From: Fragilaria crotonensis
Taxonomy: Eukaryota; Bacillariophyta; Fragilariophyceae; Fragilariales; Fragilariaceae
Length of the DNA: 24,865 bases
Reading direction: 5' to 3'
Assembly: GCA_022925895.1 (NCBI GenBank)
Contig: JAKSYS010000794.1
Coordinates: 1-24,865, forward strand
Positions 8,040 to 19,084 of the stretch are shown here, in pieces. How positions within the stretch are numbered: position 1 is the stretch's first letter; the number at the start of each line of letters is the position of its first letter. The notes beneath the pieces were generated by a model. The model had not been told where the DNA came from. It saw only the letters and a list, made by a program, of their open reading frames with translations, and searched no databases. Both the position numbers and the translations under genes were made by a program.

Positions 8040-9491
8040 ACGTTTGAACTATGGGAAACAAAGCGTTCGGTGACATTTTCAATTTATGCTCTGTATCTGG
8101 TAGATCATTGTCTGACCATTTGTGAGCAGCCGTCATTCATACCCATCCCGCTGATGGCACAGGACCACCCTTGCAACAGTCCCGTAATATCAATCACATA
8201 GCACTATCACAACGTACGTTCAGTGCACAGCACCTTGGCTCCTCCAATAAACTAGAGATGAGTCTCATGCTTTGACCTTGTCGCATTGCATGTTCTCACG
8301 CAGAGGCGTCGTCGGGTGCGTACTGATTATAGATTGATTTTCTCCCGCGGTTATGGAAATGAGTGCTGAATTTTCCCCGAATCGCCATTATGTGGTGCAA
8401 TAATCTAGCCCTAGCTAGATTCAACCTGATCAGCTGCGTGCCGATTGACAAGATCACCGTTCAGTCGATCGATGCCGATGCGAATAACCTAGCCCTACTA
8501 GATTCAACCTGATCCGATCCCTGCCGAGTGACGAGATCACCGATAAGTCGATCGGTTCCCATGCGCTCATCTGCCGGCGCCTCGAGCTCACCAACTTAAC
8601 TTATTGACAAGGATATGAAGTCACTCACCAAAAAACTACCTAGAACGGTATTGTACGCCAGTATTTGCGGTATTTTTGTAATTTGTAGTAGGCAATGACT
8701 TGTATAGACTGCATCATCACTGTCTCTTCAACCACGGAATACTACCAACGTACGTCAAACATATTTGGGATACGACCCATGTTTCCCACCGTTGTAACCA
8801 AGCCAAACAATAGCTTTACTAACCTGTATTTCAGAAGAATATGACCACTTCCCCTTCCATAGTAGCAAGTGAAGGGAACCCAGCCTATGCACCGTAGTAG
8901 CTACATCAACGAACCGTTTCTGATCGTGCCCATTTGAACATGGTACTTCAAAATACAGAAGACATACATATCCAAGCTATTCACATATCATCAAAAGGAC
9001 TAGCTAGCAACACAAAAATCACTCAATCACTAGCAGGATTTTGAATCGAAGGCAAAACCATTGGTCAAGCTTTCTCAGGTTGCCGTCATTGCTAGACATG
9101 ATCCTCAAACTCAATGATCCAAACCAATAGTTTCATTAGTTTGGCTGAATCATTAAACACCGGGTTGTCTATCCAAGGCAGCATCATATGTTGCATTCAA
9201 GCAAACCTACAACCTGAACTTCACCAGATGTCAACTTTCCAGTGAGTTTGTTCTAAAGCCACACAAACTATGCACCAGTCACCGCCAGCACTGATACTCA
9301 CCCTTGTTGTGAATTAGGGTATCAGTATGGAACTGACCTCCTGGCAATTGCCATCATAAACTTGTTTCAAACATCATTTTTGACCAATGATGGAAACAAA
9401 TCCAAAGTGTGCACACAGAATGTATAGAACAGCACTTTGACGTCTGATTGATACTTAAACAAGGCGTGATGCAAAAATATCATCTTAGATG
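8040..9491. other. Non-coding stretch between the secreted protein gene and the DNA transposon
   Basis: No open frame or known RNA is recognised on either strand. A possible polyadenylation signal AATAAA lies at 8246-8251, about 207 bp after the stop of the upstream gene. A tandem duplication lies at 8399-8565. A weak hairpin (ACTGATAC...GTATCAGT with a small bulge) lies at 9290-9326. Nothing else in the stretch could be explained. Confidence 0.5.
8399..8565. repeat. Imperfect 84/83-bp tandem duplication
   Basis: Unit 1 is 8399-8482 and unit 2 is 8483-8565. Both run from AATAA(T/C)CTAGCCCTA through CTAGATTCAACCTGATC, GAGATCACCG-like and AGTCGATCG to ATGCG. They differ by scattered substitutions and small indels, so the duplication is old. 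Each unit contains short palindromes (CTAGCTAG in unit 1, CGATCG in both). Confidence 0.8.
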
Positions 9492-9537
9492 CAATCATCA
9501 GAAGGTGCAATATGGTAACTAAATTTTCACATGTTAA
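9492..9537 (+). repeat. Left terminal inverted repeat
   Basis: It begins CAATCATCAGAAGGTG, which is the exact reverse complement of 19069-19084. It continues imperfectly to 9521 and then shares ATGTTAA (9531-9537) with the right end at the same spacing. Confidence 0.75.
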
Positions 9538-9830
9538 GTGTTACCGGATAATGGTGTGTGTCTTTCCTGTTCTTACAATGTACATGGTTGAGTAAACAAA
9601 TATGTTAGCTCAACAATATATTGTTACTTTGAACCATATTAGCAACATATTGATTTGTTTCATAAACATTTATGTTAAGATCTTTTGCTTCTTGTTACTT
9701 TCTTATAATGACAATACACCATCTTTGTTAAGTGCATCCGTTGTAAAATGACCATATTTGTTGTCGTTTATGTTGCTTAGTAGATATATATGCTGTTGAC
9801 TATGTTTCTTTGTAACTATATATGTTACTC
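9531..9830 (+). repeat. Left subterminal TGTTA motif array
   Basis: TGTTA occurs on the plus strand at 9532, 9539, 9603, 9622, 9673, 9693, 9726 and 9823, usually as TATGTTA or TTGTTAC. I see no TAACA in the same arm. Arrays of short directional motifs near the ends are binding sites for element-encoded proteins in EnSpm/CACTA transposons. That role here is inferred. Confidence 0.55.
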
Positions 9831-9940
9831 CTAAATTCAATTGTACAAATCACAATTGTTGATTAAATCCACCTATATTGTTTCATTACGAGTTGCTGAT
9901 GTTGTTGTCACTTCTAACGAGAAGGCACCCGATGCAACGT

Positions 9941-11513
9941 CTAGTCATCATCTGAGTCCCAGTCCGCCTCGACAGGCACCATTGCTTCCGCTCTCTCCAA
10001 CGTATTATTGGGCGCTGCACCACCTGCATCTAGCTCGTCATCCTGATTATCACCAGCATTCTTCTTTCCAGCGCTTGCCCTGCAGAAACGCATCAACTCC
10101 TTTTCCATTTGCTCGGCTTCCGGACACGCCCTGTCCTCTTCAACCACCTTGCGCAATGCATTGAACTGGCTAATTCCGTCTCGACTCCACCCACTGTACT
10201 TGCATTGTCCCGCTTTTTTGAGTATACTTTCCCGCCATTCTTCTTGCTTTCTTTTGTATTCCCTGCCCGCTGCCTGTTTCTGCTTCTGTTGTTGTGCTGT
10301 TGTTTTCTGTTCTTGGTCCAGTGCCTCCTGCCTCCTCCTCCGCTACGACCTTCCACTTCTCCAAGTAATTGTCGATTAGCAACAAACCGAAGGCTTCGTC
10401 GCTCACACTCACAATTTTTGATCCATTGCTCTCTCGCGCCGCCGAAATGAGCTGTGTTGTTTTTGCATTTCTCAAGACGTTCGCACCACAAACACATTCC
10501 AAGAAGTTGTTGAAGAACCAGAAGAACGCCCTTTTTTCCCTTTCTGACGTAGATCTCCTGAGCTTGCAGAATTCCTCGAATGTGAAGAACTCTTCTCCGC
10601 GCTTTTTGAAGTCTTTGATTGCATCCCTTGCAATTTGGGAGCCGGACTGTTCGCAAGTACTTCGTTTTTGGTTCAACGCCTTAGTGAAACATTTTTCGTA
10701 TGTCAATTGAAACACGAACGGATTCTTGGGCCTCTCCACCTCTCGCACCTTTTGAAAAGCCTTGGTGAATGATGCTTGACTGGTTACAAACTTGATCCTA
10801 CGGAACAAGTTGTTTTTGACAAATATCGTAATCCGCTGCGCCACATTCTTCTCCACTGTCGGAACTTCCAACTCTGCATTAAACTGCAACTCCCGCGGCC
10901 TGTAATCATTTGTTGCCCTGCTTGGGGGCTTTGACGCCTTTGAAGTTCCGTCCTCGTCCTCGCTCGGAGGATCAGCCGCACCTTCCTGGGCACGGCGGCT
11001 CGACTCCTTACGATTCTGTTGAGAATCCTCGTCATCGCCCGATGATTCGTTGTCATCTGGCGAGTCATGAATAGCATCGGGGGTTCGAGGAACTTTCTTC
11101 CCCCCCGCCTCGGTATCATCATCCCTGTCGCCATCAGTAGATTTGTAGGACGAGTCATCATCCGAGTCCTTTCGTTCAGAACCCGGGTTGTTGCGTGGTG
11201 GGGGCGGAGCCCTTTTTGCTTTTGCCCTGTTTGTTTTCTTCCTCTTTGCCTTGCCGCCCGAACCAACAACACGCTTTTTTCCCGGTTTCTCCAGCTCAAC
11301 TGTCTCCACAGGGTCCGTTTGCTGTACTGTCTCCAATAGTTTTGCACGTTTTGCCGCCTTCCTTTTCTCCTCTTTCAGTTTCCTCTTTGTCCGCGCCGTT
11401 GGTGTTTCGGGTTCACCGTTCCTGTCTAGACGAACGCGTCCGCCTTGTCCTTGTTTGCTCCGAGTGCGCGTTGCTGGTGAGGATTCCAGAATGTTTGTCA
11501 CCACTGGAGGCAT
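9941..11513 (-). pseudogene. Transposon-borne protein with basic/acidic N-terminus and helical C-terminal domain
   Basis: The likely start is the ATG at 11513 (MPPVVTNILESSPATRTRSK). The frame stays open further upstream but without plausible protein. The N-terminal ~55 residues are Lys/Arg-rich (TKRKLKEEKRKAAKRAK), like a nuclear localisation signal. An acidic Ser/Asp stretch follows. From ITIFVKNNLFRRIKFVTSQ onward the sequence is well structured: YEKCFTKALNQKRS, RAFFWFFNNFLECVCG, SDEAFGLLLIDNYLEKW. A final KYSGWSRDGISQFNALRKVVEEDRACPEAEQMEKELMRF block lies in a shifted frame, and the protein ends in WDSDDD. The shift is explained by one extra A in the six-A run at 10214-10219. I do not know the family name. 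Position and motif arrays suggest an accessory DNA-binding role like TnpA of CACTA elements, which is speculative. Confidence 0.6.
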
Positions 11514-12601
11514 GACGGCTGCAATGGACAAGTACAAAAGCAAGCAATGGGTTAGAAACAAGTCTGACTGGTACGTTTCAATTCGCAGCAAGTGTGAGTT
11601 CAATAACAAGATTGCAATTTTTAGTCATGTACTCTTTTTTTTAATCAGAGAACAGTTTTGGAAGCGTGCACTTGTTGTCCTGTTTGTTCATCATGTAACT
11701 GTACATGATTTGAACATAAATTTATTATGTTCAATTTTAACAATAATTTAACATGTGCATGTCATTTATGTTGTTTGAATGTACTTGCGTGTTCACTACA
11801 TAACGTCGTAAATGTACAGTTTCATCTACTTGGATGCATATGTGTGAGGTTTTGAATATATACGACATGTGTGTAGTGCAGTCTTGTTTTTGCATGGGCG
11901 GCCTCGCCAATCATGTATCGTCAGTACCGGTAAATGTCGTACGCAGCAGTGGTACTATTAGTTCGTGTATATATGTTTATTAGTACGGTGTATACAAATA
12001 TATTTATTAACATATCTTTGAATATGTGTGTCGCGTTGAATACATAGGTGGATTGTGAATCTTATGACAGTTTGAGACACGAATCATAAAAATTCGACTA
12101 CTGTCGATACGTATGCTGCAGTACAACGGCCATGTAGCAGTATGCAGTCCAGTCATGGGAAACTAATAAATCATACATACATGTAAATAAGCATTCTCTT
12201 TTTCTGACTATTAAACTTGATTAAGTACAAAATACTTATGCGATGTGTATGTCATTTTATTATACATATACACGCATAATTAATTAACATTGCTACGAAT
12301 TAAATCTATGTATTAAAACCATGTATATATGGCTGTACTCGTGCAATTACTCTAAGTAAATACACCTCATTTAAAGGTCTTGCTTGGAGTTCCCATGTGT
12401 GAAGTTTCCTTTTTTTGCATAGCACGCAGTGTATCTTGTTTTGCCTGTTTTCTGCGCGCAGTGACACCAAAAATCACAATCTGGTGTCAGAGTACTTCTA
12501 TGAAGTACTTCGTTCATTGATTGTGTTTCGCAACATAACGTCGCCGTCGGATCGTTCTCGCTTCCTTTGAGACAAATTGACAGTCCGCGCCAGGAAGCGC
12601 G
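11514..12601. other. AT-rich divergent intergenic region inside the transposon
   Basis: This is about 1.1 kb between two genes transcribed away from each other (11513 minus, 12602 plus). It is very AT-rich from about 11600 to 12400, with many ATATATG/CATATAT and TTAATTAA-like palindromic words, and holds no credible frame. It probably carries both promoters. No precise site can be assigned. Confidence 0.5.
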
Positions 12602-15127
12602 TTGATTGCTTTGTCAAAAAGGACACGGAACTGGCATTGTGCGGCTCACTACCTGCCAGGAAGCAGTAGAGAGCCCGATGTCGCCAAATCGACGCGACGT
12701 TGGTTGCGTTGGCGTGGATGTTGTTGTGGAGAACCGGATGACGGTTGTGGCGGAGAGGAAGGTTGTGGGAGTGGGGTTGGCGAAGACAAAAAGCTCGCAA
12801 AGAAGAGGAAAAACGCAAAGAAGAAGGCTGCGGAGACCGGGAATAGGACTTCCCCAACTATGGCGTGTGTCAGGAACCTGGGGAACTCGCCACGTGTTCC
12901 GGGAGCGGACAGTGGGAAATTCCTTCCTACTGGGCGCGACGAGAGGCAGAATCGCCCAACTCATCAGCGCATTATGACGCTGTTGTCCATGGCCGTTGTT
13001 CCGGAGGAGAGGATTGCATTCAGGCGGAGATTTGTGAAGGCCATGCGGGGTGGTGATGGGAGTGCCGCGAATTGTTGTGTTTTACTCCCGTGAGCGTCAT
13101 TGCAAAGGCTTTCGGATGCAAGCCGTTTCAATTGCGTTCCGCTGCCGACATGTTCCCGGAGTCCGGACTCCAGTCGGAGTTCCTCAACGAGTTCTACGTG
13201 ATGGACGTGATACTCAATCGGGCTCCTTCACCGGCCGTTTTGACTGGCGGTGGGAAGGGGAGGAGTGGTGGCGGCCGTCGTTCGCATCGCGATGACTGCG
13301 ATGCAGTCCGTCATGCCCTGTCACGCAAACCGGAAGACATTGGCCCTGGGATGGATCATTTCTACCGGGCTGCAATTCTGTTCCTACCTCAGTGTGGGGT
13401 GTTCTATTGTCACCGTGACCGTCACGTTGGGGATGCTGGCGTGCCCGGCACGCTGAGAGCGTATGATATGAGCTGGCTCCGCTTGCAGAGGACGGAGGGA
13501 ACAGAACACGACTTTCCGTTGTATGCCTTTGGTGGTGACAGCTTTGTGAGGCGGTTCTATTCGGATCGCGGTCTAGGCGACAACCGCCGTGTTTCTGCGT
13601 GGAGGATCTCCACGGGGTACCTACCCAGTTCCCTACAGAATCGGGTGGTGTACAGGGCCGTACACAATAGTGATGCTGAATTACCTGCGTTACCACCGGA
13701 TTTCATTGCTGGCGTTGACCTGCGGACTGTCCCTGCTGACTACCGCGCTCATGAATTCCGCAACAAACTCAGAAATTCTAGTAGTGCGAAGTTTGATTGC
13801 CGGCATTACGTTGACGGCAGCCACCACTACAATCTGCAGGAGTCTTGCTGGATCATCGATCCAGAAGAAACTCACTTTGTTGATGTTCACGTTCGCGTCG
13901 ATGGAATTCCAAACCGTGAGTCTGTCGTTGCCATCCGGAACGTAACGAAGATCAGTGCGTGCGATGACCACCTTGAGTTGCTGGAGCGGTTGACATTGCG
14001 ATGTCGTCAGATCCGAGTGTCGGGGCGAAGGGCACTGCCAGGGCGAAGTCGTCCGATGTCGGTTCAATGTTTGCACTGGGCACCAGAATCGAGAAAAAGA
14101 GTCCCGACGGGCGTTGCTGTTCACAGCAAGATTCCGTACGCAGCCAATGGATGTGTTTCGGATAGTGTCCTCCGGGGTCTTGTGGTTGACTTGGCAACCC
14201 TTGGGATTCGCTGTTTCCCTGTGGTCTACTCTGTGGTAAGGGACACCGAGGAGAACTCGGGACTGAGTCCGGTGCCACCGATGGATGGCGTTGCCCTTCC
14301 GACGGGTGGGTCGGGCGGGCGGGGTGGGTCGGATTGCGATGATGAGAATTGTGTTGACGATGATGACGATGACGAAAGAGACGGTGGCGATTGCCTTCGC
14401 AAGGAACTTCGGAGGAAAATGGAAGCGCAAGAGCGTAGACAACGGGTCGGATACACCGTCGACATGAGCATAAACCTGGGCAACTCCTCGCACTACGACG
14501 TGAACGATGCCTCGCAGGGCTATAGTGTGTGGACAGAGGAGGTGCTGGGCCTTGGGAAGAACTGGTATTTTGTTATCCCCAGTGTGTGTGGCCTGCGACC
14601 GGGCACGAAAACCAAGTTCAGTGGCATGGCGGTGAAACTTGGCCACGGCGTGGCCATCAGCTGGGATGGCAGGGTGATCCGGCACTGCACGTCGGTTTCC
14701 TGTCCAGACGGGATGGAACGTGGGTTTGTTGCCAGGAAGAGGGTCTCCCTTTCGAAATTATCTTTATGGGACTTTCACGGCAGCAAAGGAAAAAATTGTT
14801 GAGGCGGGGCGTGCCGCGTGTGCCGAGGCTTTCTGTCCCGGAAAGCCCTCTCCTGTTAAAGCGGTGGTGGATCGCAAGAAGCGGCCGAACAGGAGGCGGA
14901 GAAGACCCCGTGGGGGCCTCGGATCGAATCCGGGGATGCCGTGGTTGCGGGTGTCGGTTGTCCTGCTGTTGAGTTCGCTTCTGTTGAGCCGACTGTTGAG
15001 CTCCCCTCCGTTGTGCCGCTGGTTTTTGGTGGCTGGCAGGTGCGGGCAACTGACCTGGAGGTTGGTGGAAGGTACAGGATACCAAGGAAACAAAAAAAAT
15101 AAACAACATGTTCGATTTGAATACTGA
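12602..15127 (+). pseudogene. Candidate double-stranded beta-helix (2OG-Fe(II) dioxygenase-like) protein, frameshifted
   Basis: The main frame (13072-14802) is flanked by an N-terminal frame (about 12602-13093, Lys-rich KKLAKKRKNAKKK then RIMTLLSMAVVPEERIAFRRRFVKAM) and a C-terminal frame (about 14720-15127). The frames join near 13080 and 14718 by one-base shifts. In the main frame NLGNSSHYDVNDASQGYSV gives an HxD pair (H474, D476). WYFVIPSV and then GVAISWDGRVIRHCTSV follow, with H538 (or H525) as the distal histidine. Strand pattern and HxD...H spacing (about 51-64) fit an Fe(II)/2-oxoglutarate oxygenase fold such as TET/JBP. An Asp-rich insert (NCVDDDDDDERDGGD) precedes this core. The C-terminal frame has YLYGTFTAAKEKIVEAGRAACAEAF and a Lys/Arg tail. 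The start is uncertain; an ATG at 12678 lies in yet another frame. Substrate is unknown, and a role on the element's own DNA is possible but unproven. Confidence 0.5.
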
Positions 15128-15176
15128 AACTACTCCTTCTACTGGTACTCTTCATTGACAGCACCCGAGGGACTGT

Positions 15177-18100
15177 CTACCCCTTCTTTGTCTTCACGGG
15201 AGCTTCCCACTTGCGTTTCAAGTTCCCTGTGGACTGTTGTGCGGCAGTGGCCTTCACAGCCTTTGCAGCCTTTGCAGCTGCTTTCTCTGCGGCGTTGTCA
15301 TCCCTCTTCTTCTTGGCGGTAACCTTTTCGGCCTTTTTTGTGGCAACCTCAGCTCCAAACTCTTCGGCAGTCTTGACCCTATGCACCTCCCGGCCACTTG
15401 GCAGGCGGCTGACAAATTCTTTCTCGTACTCCTCTTCAAACCAAGTGTCGTCGTCGACGTCGTGTTCCAAATCGTGATGACACTTATTGATGAGAGAATC
15501 CCACGCTTGGGGCCACTCCGCCTTCCGACGGATCAAAAACAGGTGACACCGCTTGCGCCTCGGCGCTTTCTCTACTCCAAATGGGGGGACGTCTTCGATG
15601 CCGAGTACTGGAGATAAGATTGACTTGACGTCCACCAGGAACAAGGTGGGATGTCTCTCATCGGGTGAGTGGAAATGTGGGGTGTAGCGCCCTATGAGAG
15701 TGTTCGGAGTGTCGAGGTCGCCAACGGAAACTGGATCAAATGAATGGGCGACAGCGTACAACCCGGCTTCCAAATTTTTCTGCCCATTTGCTTTGATGTT
15801 AATGCACTCTCCATTTGGAAGCCCACGAAGATCAACAAAGGTGTGGATGAATGCTGGATAATCACGGGGTATCCTTCCCACTTGATCATTGCACTGTCGT
15901 TCCAGGCTTTGCCATCATAACAGGGGTGAGCGCGGTACTTGTTGCCCTTACGGTCGGTAAACAATGTGAAGCATGGAAGTGAGTGCTGTGGCACCTTGGG
16001 CAAGCAGTGTTGACTCAGGAAGTCCATCACTCGAGTTGAAAGGTGGGCTGTCTCCATGTTGTCACCGGGACGGGTGAGTCCAGCGGCACGCTGAAAATTC
16101 ATCACCAGTCTTCCAGAAAGGTTGAAATGTCGGCCACCCTTGCCGTCAACAAGTAATGCAACGGGTTGACCTACTCCGTTGTGGGCATCGCCTTTTCTAT
16201 CGGTGTCCATGTCCGCAGAAGCAAGTGATACAACAAGATTCTCAACATAGCGATGGGCAGCTTGCTTGGTGAATGAAACGGCTCGTTTCTGGGTGTTCCG
16301 TGATGTTACCTTTGCGAGTGGAATGTGGGCTGACTCCGCGTACGAACTGTTTACGTTCTCTGGGACGCCGTGGTCAAGGATGTCCTCGCACAGATGCAAG
16401 ACCAAATGTGTCTTGATCGTGTTGTTTCCCATTGCTCCTGGGCGGGGTGCCACTTCAGCGACAACACGCATCAGCCACTGAACTGCCACATGTGAACGCT
16501 TCACCATTTTTTTGGAATGGATGGTTGCTTCATCCATTGATGCCACACTAGAAGAGAGGTCACGATGTCAATCCAATCTATGACATGGTTTTCATAACGA
16601 AGCCTTTGGTCGGGAACCCCAAGTCTGGGTTCCTTCTTCCCGACATCGAAGATAGTGCGGAAGCAGGTGGTGTGCAACGCAAACAACTTCACCAAAAGGC
16701 ACCCTGCCATCTCGTGTCCCATCAGATTGGTTCCTGATGAGAATCCCTTGGGAAAGTTTGTTCGTGGGACATCACGGTCACTCTGTCTCGACAGTTTGCG
16801 GCCCAATTTTGCACACAGTTGATCGTACTCCTTCAATGCATTGGACTTGGGACCGGCTTGGGTGGAGAAAGCCTGCAGGCAGTATTTGAACCAACCGAGG
16901 GAAATCAAGTGTAGCATCTCACCTGGACAGGCACCAAAAATGCCCCGCTGATTGTGCAGACCAAAACGAACCCTGGCAAAGCCGTTTTAAGGTAGGTCTG
17001 CGACAGCAATTGGAGCTCGTTGGTAAAACCTTTGCGAACAAGGGTGTCCATTTTTCTGGGAAGGCGGTGGGGAAACTTAGACTTCGAGTAACCAGTCAAG
17101 TATGTAGGGCACTCGCAGATGCGACAAAGTTGTTTGATCTGTGAAAATCGGGCGGTGTAGTGCCCACAAAGGCGGTCGTGACCCTCTGTGTCACCGATGA
17201 TGAACGGGACATAGAGGTGGAACACGACTGGGTGTATTGTTCCGTTGTACTGCAGATTCCATCGGAAGCCGTACTTTTGCAACTGTAAAAAACCAGACTC
17301 TTGGAGAATAAACTGGATCTGCATGTGTGTCTCGTTGAGGAGCAATGTTGCCCAACTGACATTTTCATCGGGGCACCGAATTGGATTGTTGACACGGTGC
17401 ACTCCCTTTGGCAAGTCTGCGGGTGCATTAAACTTGGGATCAATTTCGGCATCTGAGGGGAGGTTGGCAGGAGTGCTGTGATTGATGTATCCAAGGATGC
17501 GCATGGCGCTTGGGAGGCGGCGCGTAATGTGGTTCAAAAGGCCGTGTGAGACTGTTATGGGCTCCATCTGGAGGCGTCCAGCCATGTCAATGTGGGTCTT
17601 GTCCATCGCCATGACACAAGGTAGGAGCATGTCAACACCGGGTTTCTTTATCAGGGCATCGTACGTCTTTCTATAACAACGACCTGTGTGTATGTCACCA
17701 ACATCCGACGATGCTTGTGGTGCAACAAATGGATCCTTTGCTTCATCAAAAAAATAATTTGTGTCCTGATTAAGTGTGGGACACGAGAGAAGCGACGCGA
17801 ACACCTCCCGAGCATCAAAAAAAACCATGGACACTATCCTCTGCGTGTAAGGGAGATACAATTTCTTCTCCTTGGGGATCAGTCCGTTCATATTATACCT
17901 TTCGTACAACTTGGCGATGACCTTCTCTCGAGTTGGTTGAACACCCTCGCGGAACACATGACCACTCGCGTTTGATTTGGCAGCCCACTTCAGTATGATG
18001 GTAAATGCTTTGAGAGGACAGTGCAGCTTTCTAAGGAGATCTAATAACTCAATTTGGACCTTCTCCTCCTGGGAAAATCGCGCGAGACCTAGTGGGTTTG

Positions 18101-18536
18101 CTCGTAGCTTGAACAGTTCCAAACACAAATCCAACACACCAAGATCAGGACCTTCCTCATCCTCTTCCTCAGTTTCTTCAAAGGCATCCTGATTGCCAGC
18201 GTCGCCATCATCGATGTCTTCAAACATCACAAAATTGTCATCGTCAACTGTATTCAAATCCTTTACGTGATGCAGAGGATCCCCCGCCTCTCCTCTTAGA
18301 GATGCACCGCTCCCACGGAGTGAAGTCCTCGAATTCGGGAAAGTGGAACGATTTCCGACTTGCGACGCATTAGTTGTGTTCGCAATGCTGTCGTTCGGGA
18401 TGGTGGGTGCCACTGTTGCTGCTGCATTGACACGTGACATGTAGAATGATTTACATGCCAAATTATGAGCGAGGTGGGACTGAAGCCTCTTGAAACTCTT
18501 TCCACAAACAGCACAAGCATTAGTCGACGTTGACAT
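15177..18536 (-). pseudogene. Plavaka-like (EnSpm/CACTA-related) transposase, frameshifted
   Basis: Four frames together cover about 1,100 residues: 18536 to ~16985, ~16985 to 16501, ~16510 to ~15870, and ~15880 to 15177. The N-terminus has a zinc-finger-like CAVCGKSFKRLQSHLAH (C8, C11, H21, H24). The catalytic core has GDIHTGRCYRKTYDAL, MAMDKTHIDMAGRLQMEPI with D312, and PFIIGDTEGHDRLCGHY with D449. LCRICECP is a likely zinc site. GIFGACPGEMLHLISLGWFKY follows in the second frame, and the third has YAESAHIPLAKVTSRNTQKRA with a glutamate (codon near 16336). These blocks are characteristic of Plavaka-type transposases, best known from fungi, which act as DDE enzymes at element ends. The tail is Lys/Ala-rich. 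One join fits loss of an A in the run at 16507-16513, another loss of one base in a C run near 15872. The gene converges on the dioxygenase-like gene, with 49 bp between their ends. Confidence 0.8.
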
Positions 18537-19063
18537 TCTGATCGCTGCTGATGAGTGCGTTAATGTGCAGAGTGATTAGAACAGAACACAAATGTTTTAT
18601 TGTGATCAACAAAATTTATAAAGCATGTGAGAAATGATTGGTGTACAATGATTATTTTCAATGAAGCCAGAAATGGTTCGTTCGTGATCCCCTTGTCGGA
18701 TCCAATAACAAAACTTTGGGATGTAATACACATACCAGTAAAAAGAAAAAGGGACTGCATGATAATCGTAGGTCATTCGATTAAACCATGATGGTCAGAT
18801 CAAAATATATATGTCGTACTAACAACCGATTTACACAACTGTGACGCGTAATAACCAAACATGTTATGAGTTACAATGCAAAAATTTGATATTTTGCAAA
18901 GATAACAATCAAAAATATTACTTTTGAATATATACTATAAGGAAGGACTAATATATTTAAACTTAAGCAATCATACATTTACTTTTAACCATATTATTGC
19001 ATCAACTAACAATATATGAATCACAATGCACAAAAAAGTTAACATATAATGACATAGTTAACA
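18537..19063 (-). repeat. AT-rich right arm with subterminal TGTTA motifs
   Basis: This stretch lies between the transposase start and the right terminus and has no gene. On the minus strand TGTTA occurs at 19063, 19044, 19011, 18907 and 18824 (5' base), pointing inward like the left array. The part nearest the transposase ATG would hold its promoter. Confidence 0.5.
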
Positions 19064-19084
19064 TTCTTCACCTTCTGATGATTG
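19039..19084 (-). repeat. Right terminal inverted repeat
   Basis: Plus-strand CACCTTCTGATGATTG (19069-19084) mirrors the left terminus exactly. The match runs on with four mismatches to 19055, and TTAACAT at 19039-19045 mirrors the left ATGTTAA. Outside 19084 the sequence no longer matches the left flank except for a possible gapped ATGC. Confidence 0.75.

Larger units (their letters stand above)
9492..19084. mobile_element. Large DNA transposon with Plavaka-like transposase and two further genes
   Basis: The left end (9492-9521) and right end (19055-19084) are inverted repeats. The outer 16 bp match perfectly, 26 of 30 match overall, and ATGTTAA recurs at the same offset of 39 bp inside each end. 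Arms rich in directional TGTTA motifs lie just inside both ends, as in EnSpm/CACTA-type elements. Three modules lie between: a minus-strand protein with helical C-terminus (9941-11513), a plus-strand dioxygenase-like gene (about 12602-15127) and a minus-strand Plavaka-like transposase (15177-18536). All three are broken by single-base shifts. The target duplication could not be fixed, so the exact outer base is uncertain. Treating the region as one element is an inference from the inverted repeats and the lack of any other terminus inside. Confidence 0.7.

Noticed and set aside
9492-19084. Classical CACTA termini
   Set aside because: The ends read CAATCATC rather than CACTA or CACTG, so only a relationship through the transposase family is claimed.
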